From: Nitrosomonadaceae bacterium
Lineage (GTDB): Bacteria; Pseudomonadota; Gammaproteobacteria; Burkholderiales; Nitrosomonadaceae
Direction of reading: 5' to 3'
Assembly (NCBI GenBank): GCA_024644425.1
Contig: JAHELA010000065.1
Span: 1-8,424 of the forward strand
Length of the DNA stretch: 8,424 nucleotides
In this document: in pieces, positions 1-6,608 of the stretch
How the letters are laid out: every line of letters begins with the position of its first letter
Position numbering within the stretch: the stretch's first letter is position 1
Program-made: the position numbers and the translations under genes
The notes under the pieces: generated by a model
Told to the model about the DNA's origin: nothing
Database searches by the model: none
Seen by the model: only the letters and a program-made list of their open reading frames with translations

Positions 1-129
1 ATTCAGGAAGCAGGAAAGATTGACGGGGTACGTGAATGCAAGACTATCAGAAAATCTGTGGTGCTTAAGGATAAGAGAGAAATTACCGAAAGTGTTAAGA
101 CTTGTAAAGGGCCAGATGGATGGAGTTAA
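1..129 (+). CDS. C-terminal end of an unidentified protein (5' truncated)
   Basis: The first frame of the window is open for 42 codons and ends at TAA 127-129; the start lies outside. The visible tail has two cysteines (residues 13 and 35), many Lys/Arg residues, and ends in KGPDGWS. The pattern of Cys-Arg-like strand, second Cys and a final Asp-Gly-Trp resembles the ends of small periplasmic or lipoprotein surface antigens (17 kDa / RT0821-Lpp0805 type). That is only a resemblance over 42 residues, and I do not assign a family. It runs convergently into the PP0621-family gene with only 13 bp between the two stop codons, and no terminator hairpin is visible in that gap. That it is coding at all rests on the open frame, plausible composition and the convergent fit. 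Confidence 0.5.
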   Translation: MQEAGKIDGVRECKTIRKSVVLKDKREITESVKTCKGPDGWS

Positions 130-142
130 AAGTATATGTGCC

Positions 143-367
143 TTACTCTGAATACAATTGATGGTGTTCTTCGCTACAAAAGATTTTATTCTTTATCATA
201 ATGCTTTCACTCCTTGGTAAGTGTAAACCACAGTAATCACAACAAACCATATCCTCTCCCTTAGTAGAGGATGATTCAGTATTTTGATCTATTTCCTTTC
301 GGCCCCAACGTGTAATTAGCCAAAAAATTAATACGGCAATAAGGGCAAAAAATAAAAGTCTACCCAA
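143..367 (-). CDS. PP0621-family small membrane-anchored zinc-ribbon-like protein
   Basis: A 74-residue protein with one N-terminal transmembrane segment (about residues 3-19), a short basic stretch (RWGRKE), a polar linker, and a C-terminal cysteine module: C43-x2-C46, then C64 followed by H68/H69. The phrase CGLHLPRSE followed by a Cys-Ser-x2-His ending is typical of the PP0621 family, whose function is unknown. The module probably binds zinc on the cytoplasmic side (inference). The start is TTG at 365-367, supported by an AAGGAG Shine-Dalgarno seven bases upstream and by the match of MGRLLFFAL to the usual family N-terminus. It lies 29 bp downstream of the tRNA-Pro on the same strand, so co-transcription with tRNA and ispB is possible. 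Its 3' end faces the partial plus-strand gene. Confidence 0.85.
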   Translation of the reverse strand: MGRLLFFALIAVLIFWLITRWGRKEIDQNTESSSTKGEDMVCCDYCGLHLPRSESIMIKNKIFCSEEHHQLYSE

Positions 368-375
368 TAGAACGT

Positions 376-381
376 CTCCTT
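376..381 (-). promoter_or_regulatory. Shine-Dalgarno fixing the TTG start of the PP0621 gene
   Basis: Read on the minus strand this is AAGGAG, followed by A and then CGTTCTA before TTG. It is the strongest ribosome binding site in this part of the window and supports the non-ATG start at 365-367. No other in-frame start precedes it within the short gap to the tRNA. Confidence 0.75.
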
Positions 382-396
382 CGTTGGATTGTAAAT

Positions 397-473
397 TGGT
401 CGGGGTGGGAGAATTCGAACCGCCGGCTCCTGCGTCCCGAACGCAGTACTCTACCAGGCTGAGCTACACCCCG
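397..473 (-). tRNA. tRNA-Pro (anticodon CGG), CCA encoded
   Basis: The minus strand folds as a full 77-nt cloverleaf. The acceptor CGGGGTG pairs with CACCCCG, followed by discriminator A and a genomically encoded CCA (397-399). The D arm is GCTC / GAGT with loop AGCCTGGTA. The anticodon stem CTGCG/CGCAG encloses loop TTCGGGA, placing anticodon CGG at 437-439, which reads proline codon CCG. The variable loop is GAGCC and the T loop is TTCGAAT. It follows the E. coli tRNA-Pro(CGG) layout closely. One oddity is the T stem GGCGG/TCTCC, which contains a C-U mismatch (positions 422 and 410) plus a G-U pair next to the loop. It sits between ispB and the PP0621 gene, all on the minus strand; a TATAAA-like -10 at 496-501 may give it its own promoter, but no good -35 is visible. 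Confidence 0.97.
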
Positions 474-509
474 GGAATAATAAGTGGGGCTTATTTTTAT
501 AATGGTATA

Positions 510-1478
510 TTAATAATTCCGAGATACTGCGAATGTTACTAATTGTAGCAAACATTCCTTGTAATTAGAATTTGAAAGTGATGAGATTGCTGAAGAGGCC
601 ATGAGAGATTCAGCCTCTGCTTTTTGTCGCGTATAGCCTAATGCGTTAGTTTTCTGAATTACTTCTAAAACTGCTTGCAGCCCCTCCTCACCTCCCTGTT
701 TGATCGCGTCACGCACTATAATAGCTTGCTCCTTTGAGCCGGTTTTCATTGCATAGATCAGTGGTAAAGTTGGCTTCCCTTCAGCAAGGTCATCACCTAA
801 ATTTTTCCCAGTATCATGGTAATCACCAGAGTAATCCAGCATATCATCTGTTAACTGAAATGCTGTACCAAGATGCATACCATAAGCCGCAATTGACTCC
901 TCATCTTCCGGCGTTGCATTGCTAAGGATTGCACCAATTCGGGTTGCTGCTTCAAATAATTTTGCAGTTTTATATCGAATTACTTGTAGGTAATTTTCTT
1001 CAGTAACATTTGGATCACGACAATTAAGTAGTTGCAATACTTCACCTTCTGCAATCGTGTTGGTTGCATCCGCTAACACCTGCATAATACGCATGTTATT
1101 TATTTCGACCATCATCTGAAAAGCTCGGGAATAGAGAAAATCCCCCACAAGCACACTTGCTGCATTACCAAACAAAGCATTAGCAGTAGCCTTGCTGCGT
1201 CTTAATTCCGAGGCATCAACGACGTCATCATGTAACAAAGTTGCAGTATGAATAAACTCAATAATTGCTGCGAGATTGTGATGATATTTACCTGTATAAC
1301 CAAAAGCACCGGCTGAAAGGATTACAAGTGCAGGTCGCAGTCGTTTTCCACCACTATTAATGATATATTCACCAACCTGGCGAACCAAAACCACGTCAGA
1401 ATGCAGCTTTACACGGATAACTTCATCCATAGCAGCCATATCTGCTTCAATAAGTTTTCTTATGTGTTCGATTGACAA
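510..1478 (-). CDS. ispB: Octaprenyl (long-chain) diphosphate synthase
   Basis: This cytoplasmic trans-prenyltransferase adds isopentenyl diphosphate to an allylic primer to build the side chain of ubiquinone. The 322-residue length is normal. GGKRLRP is at residues 43-49, the first aspartate-rich motif LLHDDVVD has its DDxxD at 84-88, KT at 170-171, and the second motif QLTDDMLD has D211, D212 and D215. The residue five before the first Asp is alanine (A79). In this family a small residue there allows long products, which favours octaprenyl over farnesyl or geranylgeranyl synthesis; the exact chain length cannot be read from sequence. The start is TTG (1476-1478) with AGG at 1486-1488. The N-terminus MSIEHIRKLIEADM fits the family, so no upstream ATG is needed. 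It is transcribed divergently from rplU, as in many proteobacteria. Confidence 0.95.
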   Translation of the reverse strand: MSIEHIRKLIEADMAAMDEVIRVKLHSDVVLVRQVGEYIINSGGKRLRPALVILSAGAFGYTGKYHHNLAAIIEFIHTATLLHDDVVDASELRRSKATANALFGNAASVLVGDFLYSRAFQMMVEINNMRIMQVLADATNTIAEGEVLQLLNCRDPNVTEENYLQVIRYKTAKLFEAATRIGAILSNATPEDEESIAAYGMHLGTAFQLTDDMLDYSGDYHDTGKNLGDDLAEGKPTLPLIYAMKTGSKEQAIIVRDAIKQGGEEGLQAVLEVIQKTNALGYTRQKAEAESLMASSAISSLSNSNYKECLLQLVTFAVSRNY

Positions 1479-1503
1479 AGTAATACCTACAAGAAAAATT
1501 GGT

Positions 1504-1533
1504 ATGTTAGAAACGTCATCATTAAAGTGTCAA
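1504..1533 (-). promoter_or_regulatory. Sigma-70-type promoter for ispB
   Basis: On the minus strand a consensus TTGACA (1528-1533) is followed after 18 bp by TAACAT (1504-1509), matching four of six -10 positions. Transcription would begin near 1497, giving a leader of about 20 nt before the TTG start of ispB and including the AGG at 1486-1488. Assigned by motif and position only. Confidence 0.5.
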
Positions 1534-1588
1534 GTTTGATAGCATGAATATCAAATATTTTTTAAACTAATCTATTTTCTGCATATCT

Positions 1589-1617
1589 TTGACCAAGTGA
1601 ATACAGGTATGTATAAT
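1589..1617 (+). promoter_or_regulatory. Sigma-70 promoter for rplU-rpmA
   Basis: TTGACC (1589-1594), a 17-bp spacer and a perfect TATAAT (1612-1617) form a near-consensus strong promoter. A start near 1624 would leave a leader of about 32 nt before the rplU ATG, containing GGAG at 1641-1644. The strength fits ribosomal protein genes. I see no obvious structured autoregulatory leader in so short a 5' region. Confidence 0.8.
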
Positions 1618-1655
1618 CTGCCGTTTCTTAGAAGTATCATGGAGCCTGATCTGAC

Positions 1656-1967
1656 ATGTATGCAGTTATAAAAACCGGCGGTAAACAGTATCGCGTTGAA
1701 GCCGGTGAAAAAATTAGAATAGAGCAGATACTAGCAGACATTGGCAGCGAACTTATTATAGACCAAGTTTTAATGGTTGCTGATGGTAATAACGTTTCAA
1801 TGGGGAAGCCTCTGGTAGATGGTGCTACAGTCAAAGCAACGGTACTCGGACAAGGTAGACACGACAAGGTACGTATTTTTAAAATGCGCCGACGTAAGCA
1901 TTACCAGAAACATCAAGGACATAGACAGAATTATACCGAGATTCAGATAACAGGCATTTCTGCATAG
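1656..1967 (+). CDS. rplU: 50S ribosomal protein L21
   Basis: This is the 103-residue large-subunit protein L21, which binds 23S rRNA. Its length is the usual bacterial size. The N-terminus MYAVIKTGGKQYRVEAGE is diagnostic. The C-terminal basic stretch (KMRRRKHYQKHQGHRQ, residues 76-91) followed by NYTEIQITGI is the family signature and RNA-contacting region. The start is ATG at 1656-1658 with GGAG eleven bases upstream, slightly longer than ideal spacing. It is the first gene of rplU-rpmA, transcribed from the near-consensus promoter at 1589-1617, and its stop codon overlaps the rpmA ribosome binding site. Confidence 0.98.
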   Translation: MYAVIKTGGKQYRVEAGEKIRIEQILADIGSELIIDQVLMVADGNNVSMGKPLVDGATVKATVLGQGRHDKVRIFKMRRRKHYQKHQGHRQNYTEIQITGISA

Positions 1968-1979
1968 GAAAAACTTACC

Positions 1980-2237
1980 ATGGCACATAAAAAAGCTGGA
2001 GGCAGTTCAAGGAATGGTCGCGACTCAAATTCTAAACGCCTAGGTGTTAAAAGGTTCGGTGGAGAATTAATCTCCGCAGGCAGTATTATAATTCGCCAAC
2101 GTGGTACTCAAGTTCATCCCGGTGAAAATGTTGGCATAGGGAAGGATCATACCTTATTTGCTAAAATTAAAGGAAAAGTTAACTTCAGCATAAAGGGCTC
2201 AGAACAGCGAAAAACAGTAAGTATTATTCCAGTTTAG
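1980..2237 (+). CDS. rpmA: 50S ribosomal protein L27
   Basis: This is an 85-residue L27, whose N-terminal tail reaches the peptidyl transferase centre and stabilises tRNA. The start MAHKKAGGSSRNGRDS is the canonical proteobacterial form, without the longer cleaved N-terminus found in Firmicutes. The loop VHPGENVGIGKDHTLFA (about residues 45-61) is also family-typical. AGGA at 1966-1969 overlaps the rplU stop codon, with only 12 bp between the genes, so translation is probably tightly linked. A strong intrinsic terminator begins 18 bp after the stop codon, marking the main end of the rplU-rpmA transcript. Confidence 0.98.
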   Translation: MAHKKAGGSSRNGRDSNSKRLGVKRFGGELISAGSIIIRQRGTQVHPGENVGIGKDHTLFAKIKGKVNFSIKGSEQRKTVSIIPV

Positions 2238-2254
2238 GATTAGTTAGTTCTTGT

Positions 2255-2288
2255 AAAAAAGCCCTAACCATTATGGTAGGGCTTTTTT
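2255..2288 (+). terminator. Rho-independent terminator after rpmA
   Basis: AAAAAAGCCCTAACC and GGTAGGGCTTTTTT form a long hairpin with a five-base ATTAT loop and one unpaired A, ending in a run of six T. The A-run on the left also makes the element competent on the minus strand. It lies between rpmA and obgE, so obgE must be reached by readthrough or have its own promoter. Confidence 0.9.
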
Positions 2289-2307
2289 GTTGGCAACAGC
2301 TGAATTA

Positions 2308-2313
2308 GAAGGG
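2308..2313 (+). promoter_or_regulatory. Shine-Dalgarno deciding the obgE start
   Basis: GAAGGG lies 12 bases before ATG 2326-2328. This supports the internal ATG rather than the upstream in-frame TTG at 2287, which sits in the T-tract of the terminator and would add 13 residues absent from Obg proteins. Confidence 0.55.
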
Positions 2314-2325
2314 TTTTTATTTTCT

Positions 2326-3354
2326 ATGAAATTTATAGATGAGGCAACAATTCAGGTCATTGCTGGAAAAGGCGGAGATGGTGTTGCTAGCTTTCGCAGA
2401 GAAAAATTTATACCAAAGGGTGGGCCAGATGGTGGCGATGGGGGAAATGGAGGAAGTATATTTGCAATTGCTGACTGCAATATCAACACACTTATAGATT
2501 ACCGTTTTGCTCGCATCCATCGTGCAAAAAAAGGTGGCAATGGACGCGGTTCTGACCAATATGGCAAAAAATCAGAAAATATCATATTACACATGCCAAT
2601 TGGGACAATTATCAGCGATGCAAATACTGGAGAAATAGTTGCAGACTTAAAGCATCATCAACAAAAAGTCTTACTAGCTAAAGGTGGCAAAGGAGGTCTT
2701 GGTAATATACATTTCAAATCTAGTACTAATCGTACACCACGCCAGTTTACTTACGGGGAGCCTGGACAAGAATCCGAACTTAAGTTAGAGCTCAGGGTGC
2801 TTGCAGATGTGGGGCTACTAGGAATGCCTAATGCCGGTAAATCTACCCTGATTCGTGCAATCTCATCTGCTCGTCCGAAAGTGGCAGATTATCCTTTTAC
2901 CACCTTATATCCGAATCTGGGGGTAGTACGGGTAGATCCCAATCGTAGTTTTGTTATGGCGGATATTCCTGGTTTGATAGAAAAGGCAGCAGAAGGTGCT
3001 GGATTAGGGCATCAGTTTCTAAGGCACCTGGCGCGTACACGTTTACTGCTGCATATAATAGATATAGCACCATTAGACAGTAATGCCGACCCAGTTCGTG
3101 ACGCTAAAGCAATTATGATGGAACTTAAGAAATATGATGAATCTCTCTATCAAAAACCACGCTGGTTAGTATTTAATAAAATCGACATGATAGCTCAAGA
3201 AGAAGGCAAAATAATTTGTGAAAAATTTATCAATAGCATGGGATGGGAAGGTAAATGCTTTGTTATCTCAGCGCTTTCAGGTAAAGGGTGCAAAGAATTA
3301 ACGTATGCCATAATGGAGCATTTAGAACAAAAACATGAAGAAGTAACAATCTAA
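2326..3354 (+). CDS. obgE: Obg/CgtA family ribosome-associated GTPase
   Basis: This GTPase binds the 50S subunit and acts in ribosome assembly and stress or growth control. With the start at ATG 2326 the protein is 342 residues and begins MKFIDEATIQVIAGKGGDG, the standard Obg N-terminus. The glycine-rich Obg fold covers about residues 1-159, with repeats such as GGPDGGDGGNGG. The G domain follows: G1 GMPNAGKST (166-174), switch YPFTT (189-193), G3 DIPG (213-216), G4 NKID (284-287) and G5 SAL (315-317). The C-terminal extension after the G domain is short, as in many proteobacteria. The gene follows rpmA after a strong terminator and precedes proB by 15 bp, so obgE and proB are probably co-transcribed. 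No convincing separate promoter is visible in the 37 bp after the terminator. Confidence 0.97.
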   Translation: MKFIDEATIQVIAGKGGDGVASFRREKFIPKGGPDGGDGGNGGSIFAIADCNINTLIDYRFARIHRAKKGGNGRGSDQYGKKSENIILHMPIGTIISDANTGEIVADLKHHQQKVLLAKGGKGGLGNIHFKSSTNRTPRQFTYGEPGQESELKLELRVLADVGLLGMPNAGKSTLIRAISSARPKVADYPFTTLYPNLGVVRVDPNRSFVMADIPGLIEKAAEGAGLGHQFLRHLARTRLLLHIIDIAPLDSNADPVRDAKAIMMELKKYDESLYQKPRWLVFNKIDMIAQEEGKIICEKFINSMGWEGKCFVISALSGKGCKELTYAIMEHLEQKHEEVTI

Positions 3355-3369
3355 ACTATATATTTAAAT

Positions 3370-4488
3370 ATGCAATCTATTTTAAAACAAGCGCGACGCA
3401 TAGTTATCAAAATTGGTAGTAGCCTCGTTACCAATCATGGACAAGGGTTAGATCATGCAACGCTTACTTGTTTGGCTGAGCAGATTGCAACACTTAAGCA
3501 AGGAAAGAAAGAAATTGTGCTGGTTTCTTCTGGTGCCATAGCCGAGGGTATTCAACGTCTGAGTTGGGAAAAACGCCCACATGAATTATATAAATTACAG
3601 GCTGCCGCTGCAGTTGGGCAAATGGGGCTTATACAGGCGTATGAATTTTGTTTTAGGAACCATGAGCTACAAACTGCGCAATTACTCCTTACTCATGAAG
3701 ATTTATCAGACCGCAAACGTTATCTAAACGCACGTTCCACACTTACAACTTTACTAAGTATGAGCGTAGTTCCGGTTATTAATGAAAACGATTCTGTAGC
3801 AACTGATGAGATCCGTTTTGGCGACAACGACACACTAGCCGCACTAGTAACAAACTTGATTGAGGCTGATGTACTTGTAATTCTCACTGACCAAGCTGGG
3901 TTATTTACTTCAGATCCCAGAAAAGATATCCAGGCTAAATTTTTAAATAAGGTTAGTGTTGAAGATCCTAAAATTGAATTAATGGCGGGAGATGTAGGAA
4001 GTAATATTGGACGTGGTGGTATGAAAACAAAAATAATTGCTGCAAAACGTGCGGCCCAAAGTGGTGCCCATACAATAATTGCATCTGGGTATGAGACAAA
4101 TATACTTGTTCGACTTGCGCAAGGCGAAGCCGTTGGTACACAAATTTCAACAAAGACTCAAAAGATTGCAGCCCGCAAACAGTGGCTTGCAAACCACCTA
4201 CAAACATATGGGGAAATAACATTGGATATGGGTGCTGTAAAGGCGCTAACAAAAGAAGGCAAAAGCCTGCTACCAATTGGCGCAATAAGTTCAATTGGTA
4301 CATTTGAGCGAGGAGAAGTAGTAAATTGTGTTGATCAAGAAGGAAGAGAGGTCGCTCGTGGTCTTATAAATTACAGTGCCACAGAAACTCTAAAAATTTT
4401 ACGTCTTCCTAGTAGTGAAATTGAGAATATTCTTGGATATGTTGATGAGCCTGAACTCATCCATAGAAATAATTTGGTGCTGTTATAG
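3370..4488 (+). CDS. proB: Glutamate 5-kinase (with PUA domain)
   Basis: This enzyme phosphorylates L-glutamate with ATP to gamma-glutamyl phosphate, the first and feedback-controlled step of proline synthesis, in the cytoplasm with ProA. The 372 residues match the long form. An amino acid kinase domain comes first: IVIKIGSSLVT (11-21), VSSGAIAEG (52-60), NENDSV (138-143), FGDND (150-154) and GRGGMKTK (214-221). A C-terminal PUA domain follows from about residue 280 to 360. The nucleotide-site loop reads GRGGM where E. coli has GTGGM. The ATG is 15 bp after the obgE stop, and no recognisable Shine-Dalgarno is present in the AT-rich gap, so translation may depend on coupling or on an unstructured leader. 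proA is not in the window. Confidence 0.97.
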   Translation: MQSILKQARRIVIKIGSSLVTNHGQGLDHATLTCLAEQIATLKQGKKEIVLVSSGAIAEGIQRLSWEKRPHELYKLQAAAAVGQMGLIQAYEFCFRNHELQTAQLLLTHEDLSDRKRYLNARSTLTTLLSMSVVPVINENDSVATDEIRFGDNDTLAALVTNLIEADVLVILTDQAGLFTSDPRKDIQAKFLNKVSVEDPKIELMAGDVGSNIGRGGMKTKIIAAKRAAQSGAHTIIASGYETNILVRLAQGEAVGTQISTKTQKIAARKQWLANHLQTYGEITLDMGAVKALTKEGKSLLPIGAISSIGTFERGEVVNCVDQEGREVARGLINYSATETLKILRLPSSEIENILGYVDEPELIHRNNLVLL

Positions 4489-4490
4489 AT

Positions 4491-4519
4491 GAAAAGGCTA
4501 AACTAAAATAAAATAGCCT
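4491..4519 (-). terminator. Weak candidate terminator of the rubrerythrin-DUF3501 unit
   Basis: On the minus strand AGGCTA and TAGCCT (6 bp) close a 13-base T-rich loop and are followed by TTTTC. It lies about 73 nt after the DUF3501 stop, just inside the convergent gap with proB. The stem is short and the loop large, so termination here is only possible. Confidence 0.3.
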
Positions 4520-4530
4520 GCAGTTAATAT

Positions 4531-4601
4531 GGCCAGTTGAATTTCGAATAGCTAATTCATCAAAGATTTGTTTTTTGCCTAACTTTCGAAACTAACTGAC
4601 C
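4531..4601. repeat. Imperfect inverted repeat at the proB / DUF3501 convergent junction
   Basis: The left arm GGCCAGTTGAATTTCGAA (4531-4548) and right arm TTCGAAACTAACTGACC (4585-4601) are complementary except for two substitutions and one gap. The perfect inner TTCGAA segments flank a loop of about 36 bases. The right arm covers the last codons and stop of the DUF3501 gene. It could act as a mRNA 3'-end hairpin for both converging transcripts; there is no T-tract directly after either arm. Confidence 0.5.
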
Positions 4602-5179
4602 AGATCCTTAATCAAAGAATTTCGTACTTTATCATCCACTTGCTGAATCAGTGCTTGATAAACAGGGTGGTCTATACCCATGCTCAGAGAAGCATCCTGC
4701 CGCAGTGCTTGAATCATGCTTTGCGTTAGCTCAAAACGTAAAAAATGAACTGCAGAAGTCTTTTCATCAGTTGTTCTTTCCAGATCCTCATCAGAAATAG
4801 CATAAACAGGATTAAATTCCTGTACCTTTATCCAGACTTTATTTTCAATGCCAATTAATTTTGTTAACTTATCTGCACGCTCTAAAGGGTCTGAATATTC
4901 AATCATCATGGTTGCTTTCCAGTTGCTGCCATCAGGGACAAGTGAGCGATATGCATTTATTTCATCCTGAATACCCTCCTCCTCAAAAATTTTTTCTGCT
5001 CGGAGCATTTCTTGGATTTGATAACGAATTGTTAACTCGTCTTCAAAAATAAGTGTAACATTTTCTCCTAGATTAACTTTTCTGTTTTTTTTATGTAACA
5101 TTACCTTCACACGAAATTCCGAACGTGCTTTAGCATAAGCTTCTAGCGTCATAATACTGTCACGAGAAATTTTAGGCAT
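4592..5179 (-). CDS. DUF3501 family protein
   Basis: This is a 195-residue soluble protein with no signal peptide, no membrane segment and no cysteine, rich in Glu, Asp and Lys. The conserved-looking core runs from FEDELTIRYQIQEMLRAEK (about residues 45-63) through VPDGSNWKATMMIEY (81-95), with HFLRFEL (145-151) near the C-terminus. I recognise it as DUF3501, a family of unknown function found beside Hdr-related Fe-S proteins and rubrerythrins. Lack of cysteine argues against it carrying an Fe-S cluster; a structural or partner-binding role is inference. The start is ATG 5177-5179 with GGA at 5187-5189. It is the last gene of a three-gene minus-strand set, 60 bp after the Fe-S gene, and converges on proB. 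Confidence 0.85.
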   Translation of the reverse strand: MPKISRDSIMTLEAYAKARSEFRVKVMLHKKNRKVNLGENVTLIFEDELTIRYQIQEMLRAEKIFEEEGIQDEINAYRSLVPDGSNWKATMMIEYSDPLERADKLTKLIGIENKVWIKVQEFNPVYAISDEDLERTTDEKTSAVHFLRFELTQSMIQALRQDASLSMGIDHPVYQALIQQVDDKVRNSLIKDLVS

Positions 5180-5239
5180 TATATTGTCCAGGTGCGATTT
5201 TGGCAGAGCCAGTTCTATTTATATTTTACCCATAATTAT

Positions 5240-6571
5240 CTATTCTATTCCGTAAGCAATACGTAGAAGTGTTAATGGATGTTGTTTCTGTCCTTTACAC
5301 TTTCCTATACCTTGATAAATATGACGGCCAGCAATTGCGCAATCAGAACTTATGTAGTCTGGATTAGATGCTACCATTTGTTTGAATACAGGCCTACCAA
5401 TTTTCATAGATTCAGCAAAGTACTCACTTTTAACTCCCCAGGTTCCATCATGGCCAGAACAACGCTCTACTACGTTGACTGTAGTACCTGGTATCATTTC
5501 TAACATGTCTTTGGTTTTCTGCCCAATATTTTGTACCCTTAAGTGGCAAGGAATATGATAAGACACATTACCTAGGGATTGTTTAAAATCAATTTTAAGT
5601 AATCTATCTCGGTTTCGAAGCATTAGGTATTCAAATGGATCAAACATTGCTTTTGCTACTACTTTTACACCCTTATCATCGGGGAAAATAAGAGGCAACT
5701 CCTTCTTATACATAAGGGTACAAGAAGGTACTGATGTAAGGATGGCATACCCTTCATTTGCTAACTCTGCTAAATAAGGAATGTTTTCAATTTTTAATTT
5801 TTCTACTGTTTCTATATCACCTAATTCTAATTTGGGCATTCCACAACAGCTTTCTTTTTCCACTAAACGAGTTGGAATTTCATTATATTTAAGTATTTTA
5901 ATAAGATCATGTCCAATATCTGGTTCATTGTAATTTACATAGCATGTTGAATAAATTACAACTTTACCTGGCGTGCTTTCACCATTTTTTGCAACAAATG
6001 ACTCATCAGTATTAGCGTTAGAACGAAATTTCTTGCTAGTATATTTAGGTAATTCCCGCTCTGAATGAATACCCATCATGTTATCTAGCAATTTTCTAGG
6101 TGCAGGTGTATTAATTACTGTATTTACAACCTTCACTACTACTGGGATACTGGCAAGCTTACCCATAAGGTCTGTGCTGGTTAACAATTTATCACGAAAA
6201 TTAGTTTTACCTTTTTTATATTTAATAGCTTTAGCACGCAACATTAAATGGGGAAAATCAACGTTCCATGGATGTGGTGGTACATATGGGCACTTAGACA
6301 TAAAACACATGTCACATAGGTAACAGCGATCAACTACCTCCCAATATTGTTCCTTTTTTACTCCATCTATTTCTCCAGATGCCCCTTCATCAATTAAATC
6401 AAACAAGCTAGGAAAAGCCGTACAAAGGTTAACGCAACGACGGCAACCATGACAAATATCAAAAACACGGTCTAGCTCATCAAATAGTTCTGCTTCCTTA
6501 TAAAAATCAGGATTTTTCCATTCAATAGGATGACGTTTGGGAGCCTCCAGACTGCCTTCAAAGGTGGTCAT
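5240..6571 (-). CDS. Heterodisulfide-reductase-related (HdrD/GlpC-like) Fe-S protein
   Basis: A 443-residue soluble protein for electron transfer. Two [4Fe-4S] motifs open it: CHGCRRCVNLC (C40, C43, C46, C50) and CYLCDMCFMSKCP (C83, C86, C89, C94), the latter with four rather than three residues before the last Cys. Two CCG-type domains follow. The first has C210, CCG at 242-244 and C284. The second has PCH with C342, C371-Ser-Gly-His-Asp-Gly and C411. The second domain thus reads C-S-G instead of CCG, so its site is probably not a standard noncubane cluster. No membrane segment or flavin domain is seen. The ATG at 6569-6571 has no clear Shine-Dalgarno, but the N-terminus (EGSLEAPKRHPIEW) looks family-like. 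It lies between rubrerythrin and DUF3501 genes, suggesting it donates or accepts electrons for rubrerythrin (inference). Confidence 0.88.
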   Translation of the reverse strand: MTTFEGSLEAPKRHPIEWKNPDFYKEAELFDELDRVFDICHGCRRCVNLCTAFPSLFDLIDEGASGEIDGVKKEQYWEVVDRCYLCDMCFMSKCPYVPPHPWNVDFPHLMLRAKAIKYKKGKTNFRDKLLTSTDLMGKLASIPVVVKVVNTVINTPAPRKLLDNMMGIHSERELPKYTSKKFRSNANTDESFVAKNGESTPGKVVIYSTCYVNYNEPDIGHDLIKILKYNEIPTRLVEKESCCGMPKLELGDIETVEKLKIENIPYLAELANEGYAILTSVPSCTLMYKKELPLIFPDDKGVKVVAKAMFDPFEYLMLRNRDRLLKIDFKQSLGNVSYHIPCHLRVQNIGQKTKDMLEMIPGTTVNVVERCSGHDGTWGVKSEYFAESMKIGRPVFKQMVASNPDYISSDCAIAGRHIYQGIGKCKGQKQHPLTLLRIAYGIE

Positions 6572-6608
6572 AGGAACGTGAAATAAATAGACAAAAAATA
6601 CAAAGGCT

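Noticed and set aside
479..495. AATAAG / CTTATT hairpin between ispB and tRNA-Pro as a terminator
   Set aside because: Only six mostly A-T pairs, and on the minus strand no T-tract follows; too weak to call.
734..925. 63-codon plus-strand frame inside ispB
   Set aside because: It is antisense to ispB, with no promoter or family match; a by-product of ispB codon use.
2287..2325. Longer Obg with 13 extra N-terminal residues from TTG 2287
   Set aside because: The TTG lies in the T-tract of the rpmA terminator, has no Shine-Dalgarno, and Obg proteins normally begin at MKFIDEA.
3968..4303. 111-codon open frame on the minus strand inside proB
   Set aside because: It lies wholly opposite the strongly supported proB kinase and PUA coding sequence, and its product has no recognisable features.
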